Of a stretch of DNA of 64,000 bases, positions 59,644 to 64,000 are shown piece by piece (the first letter of the stretch is position 1; each line of letters opens with the position of its first letter). The stretch is from NCBI GenBank assembly GCA_944990035.1, contig CALYLX010000011.1, positions 248,001 to 312,000 on the forward strand. Reading direction: 5' to 3'. The DNA is from Clitopilus passeckerianus. Lineage: Eukaryota > Basidiomycota > Agaricomycetes > Agaricales > Entolomataceae. A program made the translations under genes and the position numbers. The notes beneath the pieces were generated by a model. The model saw nothing but the letters and a program-made list of their open reading frames with translations, was not told the DNA's origin and ran no database searches.

Positions 59644-60483
59644 ATTCGTACTCTCATGCAGGCTTCATATACATGCTCCTTTACGTAGCAATTCTAGAAG
59701 AAAACTTGCAATACACTTCTTTAATATCCAACTTCTCTCACCTATTTTCATTTCGTGTGCCCATTCAAAAATACCTGGTCGAAACGGCAGTTCCGGGTAG
59801 TCCAAGAAGCAGGTCGGCAGAACGATATGGCTTTTCCATTAGAGAATCGAACCAGGTCATAAGCTGACGCAGTTTCATGTTTCCTGTCACCTACATGGGA
59901 CAAGCCTCTTGGGTGCTTTCCCTCATCTCAGGATCTCGGGAAGCTTATCTTCAAGAACAAAGGCGATGCCGAATGACAAGGACCTGAGATAGAATCCCGC
60001 CTCGTGTACTAACATGTGCTTGCGCCAGGGATCGACGTAATATGGCGCGTCTGCTGAGCGACAATGATTCGGCGCCTCTCAAAACGAGGGTACGTTTTCC
60101 ATCTGCCTGGTCTATATTAATGACCCTACCGTGTCGGAAGAAGTTGTGGCCCCAGCCCCTGCAGACCTTTATGTGGAAAACCGGTCCTTCGTCTCCAAAG
60201 TAGCCTGATTCTTCGTTAAAAAATCACATTACTGGTCAACAGACAAAGAAGCCAATATCATATCGTACACACAAGTACAGATGTAATCGTAGGTAAGTCG
60301 TAAAGGAATGAACGAGAGTGGGGGGTTGGTAGTAATACAACTCCAGCCTGCATGAATGGAGTGCCGAAACCCTAATGCAAATACGGTGTCGAGCGAGTGG
60401 GTGTGCATGGTATAGTATCAAGTACAGGAATTGCAGCCGAGAGCAATGCAATGCAAGGTAAGTATATCTTTATTAGAAAGAAA
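59644..60483. other. Convergent intergenic region
   Basis: Spacer between genes that end towards each other. It is AT-rich around 60210-60300 and 60460-60485, where the polyadenylation signals are likely. No gene is supported. Confidence 0.4.
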
Positions 60484-61857
60484 TTAAGAGGAGGTTGGTC
60501 CGAGTAACTTAACGACGGTAAGTTCATGAAAGAATTGCCGAATCCGTGCAGCTGTCTCCGCCAGCTTCTTCTCTCCCTTCTCGCTGAGCATTGTCTCCAA
60601 CTTGATGATTTCCTTCAAGGAACGCTTCTCTAAAGCGGCATCTAGCAGGGTAATCGAGTGCAGCGTCGAGCTGACCCAGATGGTGCCCGGCTCCTGATGA
60701 TACAAGACGCACACCTGTACGCCTGACGACTCGTCGATGCGGGGTAGGGGCTTTGCTACCAAATCCCTCAAACTCCTGCGGTTCCCAAGCTCCCTAATGA
60801 GCGCCATGAGGACCCGTACGTTTTCCCGTAGACAACCCAGTTGTCATAAAGTCGATGTGCAAGGAACGAATGTATGGCTTCAAACAAGAACGAGCTGGCT
60901 AGCAGCGAACGAATGGAGTCGTGGAGTTTGTAAGACTGGATATCTTGGCGACGAGGGACAAGGCAGTCGTAGACGATACACAACGTCCTGAGCATGAGCT
61001 TCCCGAATCCTTCGGAGACCTTACGGTCCGTATGGGAGAGCGCCAAGTCGAGGAAGCTCTCCCGCTCTTCAGCGGGGATCGGCCACGTGTCAGTCTGCGA
61101 CAGAGACGCAGAGCGCGCGCAGAAGCCCTTGTCGAATTCGCTCAGCGCTTCGAACACGACTATCGCGCGCACTTCGGGACAGCAGTCCAGTGCGTCGCAG
61201 TTGGTCTCTGATGAGCAGTGCGGGGTGCAGCCTGGTCGTTGGGATGAACAGCCCCGGCATTGGATAATGCGGCAGTCGGGGCAGCTGACATGGGTCAGCC
61301 TGGTCGGATCCGCGTTCATGGTAATGGTCGGATTCTGAGGAGGAAGAAACTTAACGAAACGAAGGTGGCGCAGATAATGCGGGGAAAGAAACTTACGACT
61401 GCTAGGGTGCGAGCACAGATGCAGCACCTCCTATTTCCAGCAACCAGCTGCCTGTAATAGACGAGGTCCCTAAACGGATTCGTCCAATCCGACGGAGGCG
61501 GCTTGGGCGTCTCCACCGGGCGAGTTGAGGCAGGGCGAGGAACAGACGATACAGAGACTCGTCGAACAGGTGCCGGCGCGGGCGTCGCAGAGAAGTGTCG
61601 GCTCGGGATGGGAATGGGTTTCGGTTTCCTGCTACATACGGACCAGGCGTCATCGTAGATGAGCGCTGGGGTGGAGGACGAGCGTAGTATGAGGGCCATC
61701 GAGGGTCCTGGTACGGACTTGCGGTCCTGCCTGGGTAGCTCGTGGCTGGGTAGCTCGTGGACAAGGGCGACGACGCTCCTGGGGTCATGGTCCTATACGA
61801 ACCGCTTGCATTTCTAGCGTGAATCCAGTTTCTCGAAGGAGGGGACGCGGAAGCCAT
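60484..61857 (-). CDS. Cys-rich RING-like protein with apparent frameshift
   Basis: From the ATG at 61857 a Ser/Pro/Arg-rich N-terminal part (MASASPPSRNWIHARNASGS) leads, probably across an intron near 61690-61720, to DWTNPFRDLVYYRQLVAGNR. A cysteine-rich zinc-binding segment follows across a clear intron: RCCICARTLAV, then NPTITMNADPTRLTHVSCPD, CRIIQCRGCSSQRPGCTPHC and DALDCCPEVRAIVVFEALSE. The spacing of Cys pairs resembles RING or IBR-type fingers, so a ubiquitin-ligase role is possible but unproven. Helical sequence continues to HSFLAHRLYD, where the frame breaks near 60843. The next frame continues naturally as QLGCLRENVRVLMALIRELG and on to VVKLLGPTSS. One missing base would explain this. 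It may be a sequencing error, or a real lesion making this a pseudogene. Confidence 0.6.
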
Positions 61858-62728
61858 GCCGGTCAAATCAGACGGTTCGAGCTGTCGAGTCGAGGCGAGT
61901 CAAGTCGAATGCTTGCACGAATACTGCCGTTCTCGGATGGAAGAAGGCTAAGAAGGAAGTTGCACTTAATGAACTTCTCCTTCAGCCGCTTGCTTCCCCC
62001 AGAAGTATAAGCGGGTAGCCACCAGTACGAGACGGTGGTGGTGGAGGTTCAAGGAGAACCTGGGGTGCTTATGATAAGAGATGGGCTGCTGTTAGGTGTC
62101 GGAGTAGCGGCCTCGTGGCAGGCACGATGCAGGTCACCCCAATGACGACCCACAGACATCTTCACATCACCCTAACCGAATTGAGCTAAGCTGTTTTGAC
62201 GATAACTCTGGAAAATCCGACAGTTGGTATGGTCGTCGAATTTAACGCGATGTGCGACGCAGCGGAGCCAAAGTACGTACCGAAAAACTTTGTGTATAAT
62301 TTATGAAGTGGCGGCAAGTGGGGATGCATGTTCATCACATCAGAGTCACATCAAGGGTGCAAGAAATTTCGGTCCGTAGTGCCAATAGTCGAGGGGGATG
62401 CTGAGGAATCGCAACAACGGCTGCTGAACAAGCAGAAAGGTAAAATTCGACTTCATGAGCAAGCGTGGCACGATGACCTCGGGAGTGATCGCAGCCTCGT
62501 TCGGTAGTCCTACGGAATGAATAGACGATCGAGGAATGTTCGAAAAACGTGAACAAAGGTGCAGGCGAACATGAGGGAAACGGTCAAGGTGAACAAGATG
62601 AGGGGGAGAGGACGAAGAACACGAAAATTTGGGAAGGGAGATCTTCGGTGATAGCATGGTATATGGTATTAAGAGCCAAGATACGAGTACATGAGGTAGA
62701 AAAAGGTAGTCCGTAGATAGGATCGACG
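61858..62728. other. Intergenic region
   Basis: This 0.87 kb region contains the promoter of the RING-like gene and the 3' flank of the FAS1 gene. A minus-strand 128-codon frame at 62346-62732 begins inside the FAS1 terminal exon and has no domain, so it is likely chance. Confidence 0.4.
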
Positions 62729-63500
62729 TCATGCAGATAGGATTGTGCCATCGGTGAAGTATAGTACACCGTTCAAACCCTGCGCAGAAGCGTCATCAGT
62801 ACGTGTAGCACGAGTAGTGGAGCAGGCAACCAACCTCTTTCATTCCTGTAATGTGGATGCCATCCTCAACGATCAGCCTGCTCCATGCAGGAGCCGAGCT
62901 ATCGGCCTTGCTGATAGGTGCAAGCCTGATCTTCTTTCCATCTAGAAGTGTGGGGTATTCCCCAGCCTCTAGGTTCGCCAGAGATTCCTGCAAGAATAAG
63001 TGAGCAACATCTCAAGGCAAGCATCAAGACAACGACATACGGGGACGAAGTGTGCGGAAATCCATCTCTCGACATTCTTCTTCGACCTCTTGTCAAACTC
63101 CACTTCGGATATGTGAACATCATCTCCCTCGAGAGGTGTAGGTCCTTCGTGTCTGTAGAAAAGAACCCCAATCGCGTCAGTTGCAAACTCCGTTGCGGAT
63201 CCGCAAGTAAACCAAGACTTACGGTTTCCTAGCAAGAGCCATAACAGCTCGATTACTCGGCACAAATATCGTCGTTTGCGCGTTAGGGTCAGAAAGCCTA
63301 GCACTAAGCTCTAGTTCTCTTGCATAAGAATAGAAGATTGAAGCAGAATTCTCGATTGTCAGGAGATCCGCCAGGGAAGGCTTGGATGTTATTTGAGGGC
63401 TGTATGGCGTGCTTTGCTCGTTGAACATAGGTATTTGCTGCTCTTGAGAGGCCAAGGCAACGAAAGGCAGGAGAAGAGTGGTCAATAGCTGAAGGCGCAT
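62729..63500 (-). CDS. Secreted FAS1 (fasciclin) domain protein
   Basis: One FAS1 domain follows a signal peptide. The ATG at 63500 is chosen because it begins MRLQLLTTLLLPFVALASQE; the longer frame adds a polar 44-residue extension before it. Domain landmarks are SLADLLTIENSASIFYSYAR, LSDPNAQTTIFVPSNRAVMA and LARKP, then HEGPTPLEGDDVHISEVEFD, KRSKKNVERWISAHFVP, ESLANLEAGEYPTLLDGKKI, RLIVEDGIHITGMKE and, from the last exon, GLNGVLYFTDGTILSA. TTIFVPSNRAV corresponds to the H1 box of FAS1, and VLYFTDGTIL to the H2-like closing strand. Three introns are visible, all with GT..AG ends. No GPI signal or C-terminal membrane span is seen, so the protein is probably secreted or vacuolar. In fungi such domains mediate adhesion or surface interactions. 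Confidence 0.85.
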
Positions 63501-63651
63501 GGTGTTCGAGGAGCCACTCTTGACTGGACGGCAGGAGAACGGAGCAGAGCCGAAACGAGGCTGAGAGAAGCCCTTGCCACACAAGAACAAATACATCACC
63601 TTAGCTTCGGAATGCCGGGCCGTGGCTCCCAACCTTTTCTTCGACTTTCAT

Positions 63652-63943
63652 TCAACGCGAATTTGAACAGGTCGACTGAACCAACGCCAGGCTGGCAGAA
63701 CTCAAAATGGAACCCCGAGCGCCCGATACGCTTGTCACCAGAATAATATCCAACAAGAGGTAAGAGCAAGGCAGGAGAGTTCGAATCCTTGCAATGTCTC
63801 GTTCCGAGTCGTTCGCCGCATAAACATTCCGTCCAAGATTCTGGACCATGTGGTTAGAGGGGCTCAGTCGCTTTTTCTCCAATTCTCCGAGGTTACTCTC
63901 GACAGTGATGGTGATCGACTGGGCATATCATCAGGGCGTCGAG
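63652..63943 (-). CDS. Probable exon of a gene running off the right edge
   Basis: After a possible acceptor (GCCCAG) at about 63940 the minus strand reads ITITVESNLGELEKKRLSPS, NHMVQNLGRNVYAANDSERD and IARIRTLLPCSYLL before a stop at 63652. The first 45 residues look like genuine protein; the tail may run into an intron. Upstream exons would lie beyond 64000. No family is recognised. Confidence 0.3.
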
Positions 63944-64000
63944 ATATCATAGAGAAAAATCCCTCGCACTTCAGATAGATTGGATTGAAAGCTGCAAAGC

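Noticed and set aside
59800..59870. tRNA-like TTCGATT box on the minus strand
   Set aside because: The flanking bases do not form a T-stem or acceptor stem.
63770..63810. B-box-like GTTCGAATCC on the plus strand
   Set aside because: No pairing T-stem, D-arm or acceptor stem surrounds it, and it lies in a likely exon of the opposite strand.

Overview
The window reads as nuclear chromosomal DNA of a basidiomycete, most likely an Agaricomycete. Most recognisable genes are split by introns of about 45-70 nt with GT..AG ends. Several encode families I know from mushroom-forming fungi: a DUF6534 membrane protein, a Kre9-like GPI protein, GH134 and GH5 mannanases, and lineage-specific hypothetical proteins. 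I see no rRNA, CRISPR, plasmid or viral gene. Exon boundaries were set by hand from reading frame, splice signals and remembered family motifs, so small exon-edge errors are possible.

Layout. 0.8-9 kb holds a lineage-specific hypothetical protein (811-1533, +), a DUF6534 protein (2209-3652, +), a secreted GH5 endo-mannanase (3782-5251, -), a divergent 1.5 kb promoter region, a secreted GH134-type mannanase (6745-7729, +) and a centrin (8375-8975, +). 12-25 kb is framed by two paralogous two-finger C2H2 regulators of the Msn2 type (11965-15619, -, and about 23321-24684, +). Between them lies a gene-poor tract with one tRNA-Val(AAC) and a decayed coding fragment. 25.6-29.7 kb has a Trf4-type nucleotidyltransferase and an internally duplicated protein of unknown function. 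32-35 kb has a broken lineage-specific gene, DPM3 and a dithiol glutaredoxin. 39.6-41.8 kb has a GPI-anchored Kre9-like protein and the mitochondrial protease Atp23. 44.5-50.9 kb has a probably peroxisomal enoyl-CoA hydratase, a tentative small ORF and a TPX2-like spindle protein. 52.7-63.5 kb has a NIF3 family protein, a small hypothetical gene, an Atg27-like protein, the complex I 49 kDa subunit, a Cys-rich RING-like protein with an apparent frameshift, and a FAS1 protein; an exon of another gene touches the right edge.

No large biosynthetic cluster is evident. The best functional linkage is the divergent mannanase pair, whose two enzymes have unrelated folds but attack the same polymer. 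The most unusual structures are the inverted pair of zinc-finger paralogues, which share a 16-residue basic motif and an identical intron position, and the duplicated-module gene, in which an intron was copied along with the module. The remaining genes are mostly housekeeping: mitochondrion (complex I, Atp23), ER glycosylation (DPM3), RNA surveillance (Trf4), cytoskeleton (centrin, TPX2), redox, beta-oxidation and autophagy. Roughly a third of the window is gene-poor sequence (notably 9-12, 15.9-23.3, 29.7-32.2, 35-39.6, 41.8-44.5 and 50.9-52.7 kb) where I could not support coding function.
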